Positions 53,629 to 62,244 of a stretch of DNA of 64,000 nucleotides are shown here, piece after piece (positions within the stretch are counted from its first letter, which is position 1; each line of letters starts with the position of its first letter). The stretch covers positions 1 through 64,000 of the forward strand of contig CAZAGI010000039.1 in the NCBI GenBank assembly GCA_964484765.1, given 5' to 3'. This DNA comes from DSVQ01 sp964484765 (lineage in GTDB: Bacteria; Planctomycetota; Planctomycetia; Planctomycetales; Planctomycetaceae). The position numbers and the translations under genes were made by a program. The notes below the pieces were generated by a model. It was not told the origin of the DNA and made no database searches. It worked only from the letters and a program-made list of their open reading frames with translations.

Positions 53629-54390
53629 TCAGAGTGCACCGCGCAACAAGAACCCGCCATCCACAACGAGCGCCGCTCCAGTGATGTAATCGGCATCGGC
53701 CGATGACAGGAACACGGCGACACGGCCGATTTCTTCCGGACGACCGAGCCGTCCCCACGGGAGTTTTTTTCCTTCTTCGGCAATGACGTCGGCACCGAAG
53801 GTGGCGTGTTCACCGGGCGTGTCGATCCACCCCGGTTCAATCACGTTCACATTAATGCGGTGCGGTAATAGCTCGGCGGCGATCGTGCGAGCCATATGAT
53901 TGAGCCCCGCTTTACCGGCGTTGTAGGCCACGCTGCGGACATACGGCATCTCCGCATGCACGCTGGAAATGAAGACGATCTTGCCGCCCCTGCCGCGCTC
54001 TACCATGTGCCGGGCCACGGCCTGACTCATTGAGAATCCGCCAGAGAGCGTGCCTTGCAGGACGCGCTGAAACACGTCGGGATCGTAATCGAGAAAATCG
54101 CCGCGCCGTGAATAGGCCGGGTTGCTGACTAGAATGTCAATCTGGCCGAATGCCGTCACCGCCCGCTGCACAATGTCGGCACACGATTGATGTTCGAAGG
54201 CGTCACCTTCGACGATGACCGCGTTGCGTCCGCAGGCACGAATTTCCTCCGCGACCGCTTCAAGGTCGGCGGTACGGTCGCGGTCGTTGAGTGCAACATC
54301 GGCCCCCGCGCGGGCCAGTTCGAGCGCACAACCGCGTCCAATGCCCCGAGCCGCACCGGTGACGAGTGCGTGTCTGTCTGGAAGTTGCAT
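53629..54390 (-). CDS. SDR-family oxidoreductase (3-oxoacyl-ACP-reductase-like)
   Basis: 253 residues of classical short-chain dehydrogenase: HALVTGAARGIGRGCALELARAG (TGxxxGxG), ILVSNPAYS in place of NNAG, the Ser in FISSVHAEMPYVRSVAYNAGKAGLNHM (Ser-Tyr-Lys triad) and INVNVIEPGWIDTPGEH. NAD(H) preference is likely from the Asp in LNDRDRTAD. Substrate unknown; glucose/sugar dehydrogenases and FabG share this pattern. ATG 54390 is the start. It lies 62 nt downstream of the DUF3445 gene stop. Confidence 0.85.
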   Translation of the reverse strand: MQLPDRHALVTGAARGIGRGCALELARAGADVALNDRDRTADLEAVAEEIRACGRNAVIVEGDAFEHQSCADIVQRAVTAFGQIDILVSNPAYSRRGDFLDYDPDVFQRVLQGTLSGGFSMSQAVARHMVERGRGGKIVFISSVHAEMPYVRSVAYNAGKAGLNHMARTIAAELLPHRINVNVIEPGWIDTPGEHATFGADVIAEEGKKLPWGRLGRPEEIGRVAVFLSSADADYITGAALVVDGGFLLRGAL

Positions 54391-54451
54391 GACCGCAGAC
54401 TCCGTTCGTGTGGATTGTTCGCAAGATCAAGACCGAGTGACCGCAGTTCAG

Positions 54452-55279
54452 TCATGATTCGAGGTTCGTCAACAACGAAATCAAGTCGCCGCGGACAGGG
54501 AGCAAGCCTTTGTAAGCGAGCAGGTCGGCGGGAATGGTGCGTAACCCGCGGGCCCAACGGCGCGCCATTTCCGGATCGGACAGGATGTCGCGGAGCGACG
54601 TCATCTCCAGGCGGATACCGAACACGATTCCGCCGGTTTCAGGCAGACGAAACAGCAGTTGATGCTCCCGGCGCAACCAGACACGCTCCGGGTCCGCCGG
54701 CGAGGTCATGTCCGGCGTCAACTGTCGTGGGTGCTGATTTCGCGCAGCACTTTCCTCAGCGCTCCAGTTCGAGCGGATCCAGCCTTCGCCGGGCTTGAGG
54801 GCACGCAGCAACTTATCAACGCGGCTTTCCAGCGCGGCGTTCATGCCCGGCACAACCGCATGGACACCTGCCACCGAGAGGCCCAGTTTTTCGGGCAGAC
54901 TCCACGATGACGGAAAGCACACACACCCGCCGACAGTGATCGGCCGGTGCTGGTCATCTTCCTTGATCAGGACAATGTCGGGTTCGAGGTACCCGGACAC
55001 TTCAATTAAGCGACCTAGCGAATCCGAGTGATGTGATGTCGCCAGAAAATCTGCGCCGATCCACCGTGTGGCGTGCCTGCAGAATTCGTCGGCAATGGGC
55101 TCGCCTTCCGGCAACAGCCCGGCATACAACTCGGGCGTTGTTTGAAACCAATGCCGGCGTTCGCGGAGGATCTCATCATTCTCCGCCGTGGGGGCAAAGA
55201 ATTCGTCGATCGAACCTCGCGTGGTGCCGAGCGTGAATCGATAGTCCTCATCCGGCAAGCCACGATAGCTCTCAGACAT
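54452..55279 (-). CDS. DUF3445 haem-dependent oxidative N-demethylase-like protein
   Basis: 275 residues from ATG 55279 (MSESYRGLPDEDYRFTLG). The Family features are RWIGADFLATSHHSDSL, VGGCVCFPSSWSLPEKLGLSVAGVHAVVPG and WIRSNWSAEESAARNQHP, where the conserved Cys/His segment is thought to bind haem. RVWLRREHQLLFRLPETGGIVFGIRLEM lies near the C-terminus. Characterised members (dimethylamine monooxygenase alpha subunit) demethylate small secondary amines with partner flavo/ferredoxin proteins; no partner subunit is adjacent. It is flanked by two SDR genes; the upstream one ends 57 nt before its start. The substrate here is unknown. Confidence 0.85.
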   Translation of the reverse strand: MSESYRGLPDEDYRFTLGTTRGSIDEFFAPTAENDEILRERRHWFQTTPELYAGLLPEGEPIADEFCRHATRWIGADFLATSHHSDSLGRLIEVSGYLEPDIVLIKEDDQHRPITVGGCVCFPSSWSLPEKLGLSVAGVHAVVPGMNAALESRVDKLLRALKPGEGWIRSNWSAEESAARNQHPRQLTPDMTSPADPERVWLRREHQLLFRLPETGGIVFGIRLEMTSLRDILSDPEMARRWARGLRTIPADLLAYKGLLPVRGDLISLLTNLES

Positions 55280-55336
55280 CCTCGAATGCTCTCGAATACG
55301 CGGATCAGGACCGGAAAAAGACCCGACAACCATTCT

Positions 55337-56131
55337 TTACCATGCCGTCCACCCGCCGTCGATGAGCAGGTTCTGTCCGGTCATGAAGCTGCTGGCATCA
55401 CTGGCGAGGAACACAATCGCGCCTTTCAATTCCCACGGTTGGCCCATGCGGCGCATGGGCAGCTTGGTTGTCAGCCGGGCGACCATTTCCTGGGGGACTT
55501 TTTCGGTGGGAAACGGGCCGGGGCTGAGGCAGTTCACGCGGATGTTGTCTTTCGCCCAATAAGCGGCGAGATGCCTGGTCATGTGGACAATGCCGCCCTT
55601 CAGCGCATGATAAGCCACAGGGCTGGCGGGACAGACGCCTTCATACGCATCCCAGTACGACGCGACGACGCCGTACATCGACCCCAGCAGAACGATGTTG
55701 CCCGGCGACTGCCGGTCGACGACATGCTGCCGAAAGACTCGCGACAATTCAAAGTACCCGGTGGCGTTCGCGAGTTGCTGATTGAACTGTTCGGGTGTGA
55801 CCGAAGTCCAATCGCTTCCCTGGGCTGCGTGGCCGTTGTTAATGAGGATGTCGATCGGCCCCGCTTTTTCGACAATGGCCGTGAAGCGCTCTCGCAGCGT
55901 TTCCGGCTGCATGTGATCCAGCGTGGCTGCGTGATGTTGGACTCTCTCACGGTGCGGCAGCGTGACGATCGTTGCTTCGGCTTTGCCGAGTTCGCGGCTG
56001 CTGATAACGACCGCCGCGCCGGCTTCGGCAAGGGCGCGGGCCATTGCCGAACCAAGGTGCCCCGTGCCACCGGTGACGAGCACCGTCCGTCCAGTGAGAT
56101 CAAACAATTCCGGGACGGTGGGTTCGCTCAT
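55337..56131 (-). CDS. SDR-family oxidoreductase (gluconate 5-dehydrogenase-like)
   Basis: 264 residues from ATG 56131. Motifs are TVLVTGGTGHLGSAMARALAEAGAAVVISSRE, DILINNGHA (variant NNAG), LLGSMYGVVASYWDAYEGVCPASPVAYHALKGGIVHM (Ser-Tyr-Lys) and IRVNCLSPGPFPTE. The insertion before Tyr (DAYEGVCPASP) is seen in gluconate/mannonate-type SDRs, so a sugar acid is plausible. It is upstream of the DUF3445 gene by 57 nt and follows the rhodanese gene by 60 nt, same strand. Confidence 0.85.
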   Translation of the reverse strand: MSEPTVPELFDLTGRTVLVTGGTGHLGSAMARALAEAGAAVVISSRELGKAEATIVTLPHRERVQHHAATLDHMQPETLRERFTAIVEKAGPIDILINNGHAAQGSDWTSVTPEQFNQQLANATGYFELSRVFRQHVVDRQSPGNIVLLGSMYGVVASYWDAYEGVCPASPVAYHALKGGIVHMTRHLAAYWAKDNIRVNCLSPGPFPTEKVPQEMVARLTTKLPMRRMGQPWELKGAIVFLASDASSFMTGQNLLIDGGWTAW

Positions 56132-56191
56132 GCGTTCTGGTTCCGACGAGGGTCGACAAGACAAGTCGCGCGTGAAAGCAGACAACAGTTC

Positions 56192-56584
56192 CTAGGGTTT
56201 GGCTGCCGGAAATCCGGCCTGCCACAATTCGCGATAACCCGGCTTGAGCGGGCGGTAATCGCGTGGATACTTCGCAAGCAGATCCGTGGCCTTCAAGCAA
56301 CGCGCTCCCGCCGCACAGTGCAGGTAAATGACCGCGTCTTTCGGAACCAATTTATTAAGCTCGTCTTCCGTCAGCCCTTGTGTAATCCGACTGAGCGGGA
56401 GATGCACGGCCTGGTCGAGATGACCTTTGTTCCATTTTTCCTGTTCGCGGACATCGATCAGGATCGCCTTTTTCTCGGTCAGGCTTTTCTTCACCGTGTC
56501 CAGGGTGTCCTTGGTCGATTCTGCAGCCACGACGCAAGCAGCAGCCATGGCAGTGTACACGGCCGTCATGAAAATGGTTCGCAC
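56192..56584 (-). CDS. Exported rhodanese-domain protein
   Basis: 130 residues. A signal peptide (VRTIFMTAVYTAMAAACVVAA) precedes a single rhodanese domain with AILIDVREQEKWNKGHLDQAVHLPLS and the active-site loop YLHCAAGARCLKA, whose first Cys would form the persulfide. It would handle sulfur transfer in the periplasm. GTG 56584 is chosen because AGAGGA lies 7 nt upstream (56592-56597); the frame further to 56608 starts with TTG-like codons and no site. It is the last gene after the propeller-MTase/unknown pair on this strand, 37 nt after the latter's stop. Confidence 0.85.
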   Translation of the reverse strand: MRTIFMTAVYTAMAAACVVAAESTKDTLDTVKKSLTEKKAILIDVREQEKWNKGHLDQAVHLPLSRITQGLTEDELNKLVPKDAVIYLHCAAGARCLKATDLLAKYPRDYRPLKPGYRELWQAGFPAAKP

Positions 56585-56621
56585 GCTGGTTTCCTCTTTG
56601 GAAGACAATTCTCGAGACCGA

Positions 56622-57779
56622 TCATGAAGCCGGGAGGCAGAGACGGAATACCAGGCCGAACACCACGAGGCCGATTACGGCAACGATCCAAGCAGGGAGC
56701 GTCGACTGCGCGATTGTAAGCACGCTGGTCGAATTCGGATCGGGGGAGGCATTCGCGGGAGAGGCCGGCGGCTGACCGGGTGGGATGGCCACCATGGTGG
56801 TTTCGGTTGCAGCATCCCCTCCCGCTGTCGCGGGAATTCTCTGCGGTGGTTCACCATCGCTCCAGAGGCGTTCGTCCCAGTTCACTGCCAACAATAAGTC
56901 AAAACCCGGGTTGCCCTGTTTCACCTGGCACGAGCATGCTCCACAGAGAAACCGCGTGTATTCTTCCACGGTCGCCGCATCGAATTCATCCGCGGACAGC
57001 ACCGCCATCGCCCGGCCGCGACCGAAAACGGGGACGACAATCGTCTCGCCTTCGCCCATCGCCTGGGGATGACCGCTCAGGACCTCTCGGCGAAATAATC
57101 GTTCGGTTTCCGAGGCGTCATCGATTTCGAGCACAGAGAACCGAACGGCGAGCGGCACGGGTGACAAGACCTCCGACCCTGGCAGTCCGACTCCCGGCGG
57201 CAGCGCGATCTCGTCGCTTAAAGTGGGGAAGTTTTCTTGCAGTAGCGCCGTGGCGTGTTGGGCTTGTTCCCGGCTTTTGCCACGGAAGACCAGCCAGACA
57301 ATCGAGTCACCGGTTGCCAATCGGTCGATGAGTGCCGAGCGGGCAGGGGAGGTCCACAGACCGCGTTGAGCGTCCTGCAAGGGACCTTGCCACACGATCG
57401 GCGAACCTTGCCGTCCTCCGGGACGTCGCAAGACCAGATGCGGATAGGAAACATCCCCCAGTGACTCGCGCACCGTCTGTAAATCTTGTGCGAGATCGTC
57501 TTCCACACGACAGAGGACGACTTCCCAGTTCACGCCACCGCCGTTGACGAGTGACTGATCTTCCAATTGGGAAACAAGCTGGCGGTGCTCGGCGGAAAGG
57601 GTGTCGCGATAAAACACGTCGACCTCAAACAGGTCGGCGGGCCAGCGTTCGAGCGCATAACGAAAAACGGGAATCGAACACGCGTCGGCAACCGATCCGG
57701 CAACGAACATCACCACGCAGAACAGAAAGGTCCGGCAAGATCTGGCAGAGGCGGGATTCTGGCAATGAGTATGCCTCAT
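56622..57779 (-). CDS. Exported membrane-anchored protein of unknown function, coupled to the MTase-PQQ gene
   Basis: 385 residues from ATG 57779, whose ATG overlaps the upstream stop (ATGA). After a Cys-containing leader (SCRTFLFCVVMFVAGSVADACSIPVFRYALERWPAD) comes an alpha/beta region with SIVWLVFRGKSREQAQHATALLQE and TIVVPVFGRGRAMAVLSADEFD. There follows a Cys motif FLCGACSCQVKQGNPGFDLL, a Pro/Ala-rich linker and one C-terminal helix (AWIVAVIGLVVFGLVFRLCL). I do not recognise the fold; the CGACSC motif suggests metal or disulfide chemistry. Coupling with the upstream gene implies a joint role. Confidence 0.75.
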   Translation of the reverse strand: MRHTHCQNPASARSCRTFLFCVVMFVAGSVADACSIPVFRYALERWPADLFEVDVFYRDTLSAEHRQLVSQLEDQSLVNGGGVNWEVVLCRVEDDLAQDLQTVRESLGDVSYPHLVLRRPGGRQGSPIVWQGPLQDAQRGLWTSPARSALIDRLATGDSIVWLVFRGKSREQAQHATALLQENFPTLSDEIALPPGVGLPGSEVLSPVPLAVRFSVLEIDDASETERLFRREVLSGHPQAMGEGETIVVPVFGRGRAMAVLSADEFDAATVEEYTRFLCGACSCQVKQGNPGFDLLLAVNWDERLWSDGEPPQRIPATAGGDAATETTMVAIPPGQPPASPANASPDPNSTSVLTIAQSTLPAWIVAVIGLVVFGLVFRLCLPAS

Positions 57780-60700
57780 GGTTCGCGACCCAGGCAGACG
57801 ATGCGGCCGTCCGTGGTCGCGATGTAAATGCGACCGTAGGCGGTTGACATACCATCCCACACGGGAAGTGCATCGATTTCCATTTCGGCCTGGCGGCTGC
57901 CATCCTTCGTGGAGACCATCCAGAAGCGGCCTCCTTTTTGCCCATCGAGCGAATCCTGCTGGGCGCGAAGTTGCTCGTGAATCGCCGGGTCTTTCGCGGC
58001 CAGTCGTTCCAGCGCGTATTCTTCATCCACCAGGTCGGGCGGACCGGCGACGAGGAGTGTGTCCTTCGCCAGCACCATCGCTCGGGCGAACACGGGAACA
58101 AACTTCGTCCAGTTGTGATCGAAGCCCATGGTTTTGGCGTTCCCTGCAGCAGCAGCCGTGGCGGCACCGGCGGCTTTCTTGGGGAACACCACCGCTGTGC
58201 CGATGCGCCCCTGGCCAGTGGGCAACTTGCCGAGATCGCCATGATTCTTCTTCCCGGACGCATCCTTGGCCGAACCATCATCGAAGGTGCAGAGCACGAC
58301 CGTATCGGTGTTCTCGGTCCGGGCGGCCTCGGGTTTCTGGACCGACACGGCGATTTCCTCGGCCGTGAAGGCACGATGAGAAATACGAACCTCGTCCAGC
58401 GTGCCGACGAAGTTGAAGCCGTCTTTGTACGAGCCGACGGCTCCGCCGCTGTCGCCGCCGAATTCGAGCTTCTGCTTTGGTTCGCCGGAGATCAGCGCCG
58501 GAACCGTCCCTTTGGCGGCGAGTTCACCGTCGACATACAACTGCAATTCCTTGCCGCGGTTCAGCACACCCGCCACGTGGTGCCAGCCATCTTTGATGCG
58601 GTCGGTGGCCTGGATTTCGGTGAGCGTGCTGCCGGAGCGGATCGCAAACGCCGGTTTCCGATTCTGAAGAAAGAGCGCATAGCCCTGCGCCGGTCCGCCA
58701 TGCGCGACGATCACGCCTCCAGGACCATCCGGTTTGATCCAGGCTTCGACGGTCAGTGGTTGATTGGCCGGGTTGATGCTCGGAGTGAGCGCGAATTCGA
58801 CGGTGTCGGAATTGGCATTGCCGCGCGCATTGCCACCGGTTTGATTCAGCGGTGCGGGAGCGGCGGCATCGCGACTGGCCGAGAAGAGTTGATGTTCCAG
58901 CGGCGTTGTCCAGCGGTAGTACTGCGGCTGACGTGCGTAGCCGAAGATTTCTTTGTCGTTGAAAACCAGAATGCGTCCCGACGGCGTGTGCTTGCCTGCC
59001 TGAAAGTAACCGTTGTGGCCACCGGCGAAATTCTTGCCGTAAACCCAGTACGAGCGGTGGAACCACGATTCGTCGAGGAAACCCATCGGTGCGAAGAGAT
59101 GCCGGCCGGGGCCGGTTTGTGTGCCACCCTGCTTCACAGCGTCGCCGGAGACGGGGCCGATTTCCTGCCGTCGGCCGTCGTTGTCGAACTTCTGCGATCG
59201 CAGGTAAACACATTCGCCATCGGTGCACAGGATATCGGCGAGCGCCACGGGCATCTGCAGTGTTTGCAACCGGTTCTGAATGTCGTCGCCGGTGTCCGGG
59301 TCGCGGTCGTTCAGCAGGGTTTCGGCCCGCTTCTCACCGGTTCGCGGATCGAGCTGCATGTACCACATGCCGCCGTCGAGGAAGCTGGACCGCCCGACAA
59401 TGAAGTGCACGAGATCGCGCTCGATGAGCACGGAACCATGCACGGGCCAGACGGATTCGAGCTGTTCAAACGCCATCAGCCGGCGATCAATCGGCGCGGC
59501 ACGATACTTCCACACAAGCTCGCCGTCCTTCGCCCGCAGGCAATACACCCAGCCGTCGGCACAACCGAAGAGTAAGCGGCCCATCCAGTATGTGGGCGGC
59601 GAATCGATCCGTCCCCCGGCAGTGAATAACCATTGGGTTTCTCCGGTTTTAGCATCGAGTGCTGACAACGTGTGCCGATCGATTTGTGACACATAGACTT
59701 TGCTCTGTGCGACAACGAGCGCCGACAACCGCCCGGTGAGCTTGGTTTCCCAGCTCTTTCCCATGTCGCTGAGCAGGTCGGCCTCGGAATAGCCGCTGCG
59801 TTGATTATCATGCCGGTAGGTCGGCCATTCATTCGTCGCCGCGGCTTGCTCTTCGATGGCTTGGCCGAAAGCGGGACCGTGTTCGAGCCGTCCCTCTTCG
59901 GAGATCACTTTCGGCAGCACGGGCTTTTTCAGGGCCGGCGCGAGTGCATTCAGTCCGTAGAGCTTCGCTTCGGGATAACACGCGCAATCATGTGGCGGAG
60001 CATAGAGCAATCCATTGCAGGGGAGCACGCCGTACAAGCAACCGCCGCGGACCCAGTGATTGATGTCCCAGTGCTTGGCTTTGTAGTCGACGAGTTCGAT
60101 ACCCGTGCGCGACGGAATGATAAAGCGGTCGGTCGCTTTCGCAATGTAGCACCGATGGTGGAACCAGTAGGTTTCAATGTCCGGGGGGAATTCCACCTTC
60201 ACTTCGCCGGTCATCAAGTCGCGGCCTTTGTAGATCCCGCTGTCGCGACCACTGGTCGTCGGCGCCACCCACACCATCCCGCCGGTAATAATCAAGTCTT
60301 GAGGCGATTGGTATCCTGACGGGGCGTGATCCGATTCCCAGCGCTGTTTCCCGTTTGCCGTGTCGAACGCCCGCATCTTGCCCTCACCACCGGCATAAAT
60401 CACATGCGGTTCGTGCAGCACGACCCGGGGACCAAAATTGAACTGAATCGACTTGCGGCGCGCGGCCGGCTCGGTGGTCCATTGTGGTGCGCCGCTGTTG
60501 GCATCCAGGCTGACAAGCTTTTCGCCATCGTGGAAAACCACGCGATTGTCATTCGCGCACAGTGTTAGTGGAGCGACTTTGCCGGTGTGCTTCCACAGGA
60601 GTTTCCCCGTGGCAGCGTCAATGGCCACGATGTCGCGCGGGCTCTCATTCCACACGAACTCGGTCGCCACTCGGCCTTGATCACCCGTGTTCAATTTCGG

Positions 60701-61693
60701 TGCAAATTCATCCAACTCCGCGGCACCCGGGTTGACCAGCAAGTACAACACGCGGTGATGCAGGATGAATTCCTCAGTGCCCTTCGTTCCGTCATACACG
60801 TGCTGCGTCGCCCCGGTCGCGGCGTCCAACCGCGACACCGGAGCGTGGATGCCGAGCGTGAGAAAGACGTGATCGCCATCGGCGACAAGGCGTCGTGTCA
60901 ATTGCGTGGGACCACTTTTGAGCGGCCACATCTGGTCATGCCATTTCTCGATCGGCCGCTTCCAGAGGATCGTCCCGTTGAAGGCGTCCCGGGCAATCAG
61001 TTGCCAATCGGACGGGAGCTCGATCGAGATGCGTGAGCCCTCGTCCATGATGTAGAACATCCGTCCTTGCGCGGACACCAGGGCGCTCATGCTCGCCATG
61101 CGATCGTGATGACGCGACCAGCGCGGACTGCCCACCCACTGCAATCTCTCCGGCGGCGCGACAACGGTATCGTGCGCCACGGGGTTCCCGCCGGCGTCGT
61201 GGAAATAGTGCGTCCAGTCGTCGATTTCCGGAGGGACTGGTTTGACGATTTTATTCCAGCCCTTTCCGTCCCGCACGCAGGCGACACCGCGCGGACATAA
61301 CACTCGTTCCACTTCCGACAGGGATACCTCGCCGAGACTCTCCGCGACGATAAGATTGACCATGCCGTCGATGTAGGGCAGCGACTTGCCGTCAAAGGTG
61401 TCGACGCTGACGCTGCCGTAGATCCCTTGCTGAAGCAGGGCCGCACGTGCCGCAGTCACCTGTGCCGCGGACACATCCAATCCATGCACTTGATAAGAGT
61501 CATTGGCGCGCAACGCGGCGGTCAATGCGCCGTCGCCACAGCCGATGTGCACGACGAACCCACCCTTGACGCCGCTCAAGGCGATCACTTCCGCGGTGAC
61601 ATCAGCGGGTGCGGCAACCACTGTCGACGTGGACAAGGAGATGGTCGAGATTGCCATGGCGGCATGGAACAGATTGCAAAGACCATGCGTCAT
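57776..61693 (-). CDS. Exported methyltransferase-like / PQQ-propeller / LamG fusion protein
   Basis: 1305 residues. A signal peptide lies at the N-terminus (MTHGLCNLFHAAMAISTISL...). Residues ~30-145 form a class I SAM-methyltransferase-like fold: GFVVHIGCGDGALTAAL (47-61), VHGLDVSAAQVTAA and NLIVAESLGEV. About 150-950 form one or two PQQ-like propellers (DAFNGTILWKRPI, DAATGKLLWKHTG, DAKTGETQWLFTAGG), then a LamG/concanavalin-like domain (~969-1120: LTVEAWIKPDGPGG, WHHVAGVLNRGKELQLYVDGEL). SAM is not thought to be available outside the cytoplasm, so the first domain may be a pseudo-enzyme. ATG 61693 has GGGAG 8 nt upstream; an in-frame start at 61819 has none. Confidence 0.9.
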   Translation of the reverse strand: MTHGLCNLFHAAMAISTISLSTSTVVAAPADVTAEVIALSGVKGGFVVHIGCGDGALTAALRANDSYQVHGLDVSAAQVTAARAALLQQGIYGSVSVDTFDGKSLPYIDGMVNLIVAESLGEVSLSEVERVLCPRGVACVRDGKGWNKIVKPVPPEIDDWTHYFHDAGGNPVAHDTVVAPPERLQWVGSPRWSRHHDRMASMSALVSAQGRMFYIMDEGSRISIELPSDWQLIARDAFNGTILWKRPIEKWHDQMWPLKSGPTQLTRRLVADGDHVFLTLGIHAPVSRLDAATGATQHVYDGTKGTEEFILHHRVLYLLVNPGAAELDEFAPKLNTGDQGRVATEFVWNESPRDIVAIDAATGKLLWKHTGKVAPLTLCANDNRVVFHDGEKLVSLDANSGAPQWTTEPAARRKSIQFNFGPRVVLHEPHVIYAGGEGKMRAFDTANGKQRWESDHAPSGYQSPQDLIITGGMVWVAPTTSGRDSGIYKGRDLMTGEVKVEFPPDIETYWFHHRCYIAKATDRFIIPSRTGIELVDYKAKHWDINHWVRGGCLYGVLPCNGLLYAPPHDCACYPEAKLYGLNALAPALKKPVLPKVISEEGRLEHGPAFGQAIEEQAAATNEWPTYRHDNQRSGYSEADLLSDMGKSWETKLTGRLSALVVAQSKVYVSQIDRHTLSALDAKTGETQWLFTAGGRIDSPPTYWMGRLLFGCADGWVYCLRAKDGELVWKYRAAPIDRRLMAFEQLESVWPVHGSVLIERDLVHFIVGRSSFLDGGMWYMQLDPRTGEKRAETLLNDRDPDTGDDIQNRLQTLQMPVALADILCTDGECVYLRSQKFDNDGRRQEIGPVSGDAVKQGGTQTGPGRHLFAPMGFLDESWFHRSYWVYGKNFAGGHNGYFQAGKHTPSGRILVFNDKEIFGYARQPQYYRWTTPLEHQLFSASRDAAAPAPLNQTGGNARGNANSDTVEFALTPSINPANQPLTVEAWIKPDGPGGVIVAHGGPAQGYALFLQNRKPAFAIRSGSTLTEIQATDRIKDGWHHVAGVLNRGKELQLYVDGELAAKGTVPALISGEPKQKLEFGGDSGGAVGSYKDGFNFVGTLDEVRISHRAFTAEEIAVSVQKPEAARTENTDTVVLCTFDDGSAKDASGKKNHGDLGKLPTGQGRIGTAVVFPKKAAGAATAAAAGNAKTMGFDHNWTKFVPVFARAMVLAKDTLLVAGPPDLVDEEYALERLAAKDPAIHEQLRAQQDSLDGQKGGRFWMVSTKDGSRQAEMEIDALPVWDGMSTAYGRIYIATTDGRIVCLGREP

Positions 61694-62244
61694 TGGACCG
61701 TCTCCCAGCGCCCCGGATGAAAGGATGACCTGTCGATAACGTAAGGAAAACCCATCGGGGAACTCAGGTATAATAAACCGGCAGTAGTTGACATGCCAGC
61801 CGCCTGTCGCTTGTGACAAAAGCCTCGTTGTCGGGTTGAGTGTAGGAGTCGGCTTGTTGTCGAGACTCCGTCCTCCAAGTTATCGCCAAATGGCTGTGAG
61901 TTGCTCGACCATCCTCAGAATGGTGCCGGCCAAATTGGCGCGAGGGGTGGAGCCTTGCCGTCACTCGGTCGGGGCTGCGGATGCCCCGGCGGACGACATG
62001 GCAGCCGTCATGTGTTGTCGAATTGCCCTGACGCATCGTACTGGTGCTGCGTTCAGGCGAGCCAAAATGACCGCGGGAACGGAACCGGCACGGACCAGTG
62101 AGTCCATCAGGTGTCAGCAAATGCCACCGGGGGCGGTCCGACTTCACCATGCTGGAGCACCTTGCAAGTCCGTCAGACACGCGCGCTCGTTCTTGATTCC
62201 CCGATCGGCGACTGCTATTCCCGTTAGGTCGGGATGTCCGTTCC
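61694..62244. other. 551-bp divergent intergenic region
   Basis: It lies between the divergent starts of the fusion gene (minus) and the dabA-like gene (plus). A TTGACA hexamer at 61788-61793 (plus) has no good -10 at 17 nt, and a TATAAT at 61769-61774 has no good -35. Frames here, including one of 160 codons at 61788-62270, are Cys/Arg/Ser-rich and not protein-like. No gene, repeat or RNA is recognised. Confidence 0.4.

Noticed and set aside
55073..56719. A 548-codon plus-strand frame across the DUF3445/SDR/rhodanese genes
   Set aside because: It overlaps three well-supported minus-strand genes and has no family-like motif. Shadow of the opposite strand.
57938..59575. A 545-codon plus-strand frame inside the MTase-PQQ-LamG gene
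   Set aside because: The antisense gene has clear propeller and LamG blocks; this frame has none.
61769..61793. TATAAT (61769) and TTGACA (61788) as a promoter
   Set aside because: They are in the wrong order for one promoter, and neither has a partner at the right spacing on the plus or minus strand.
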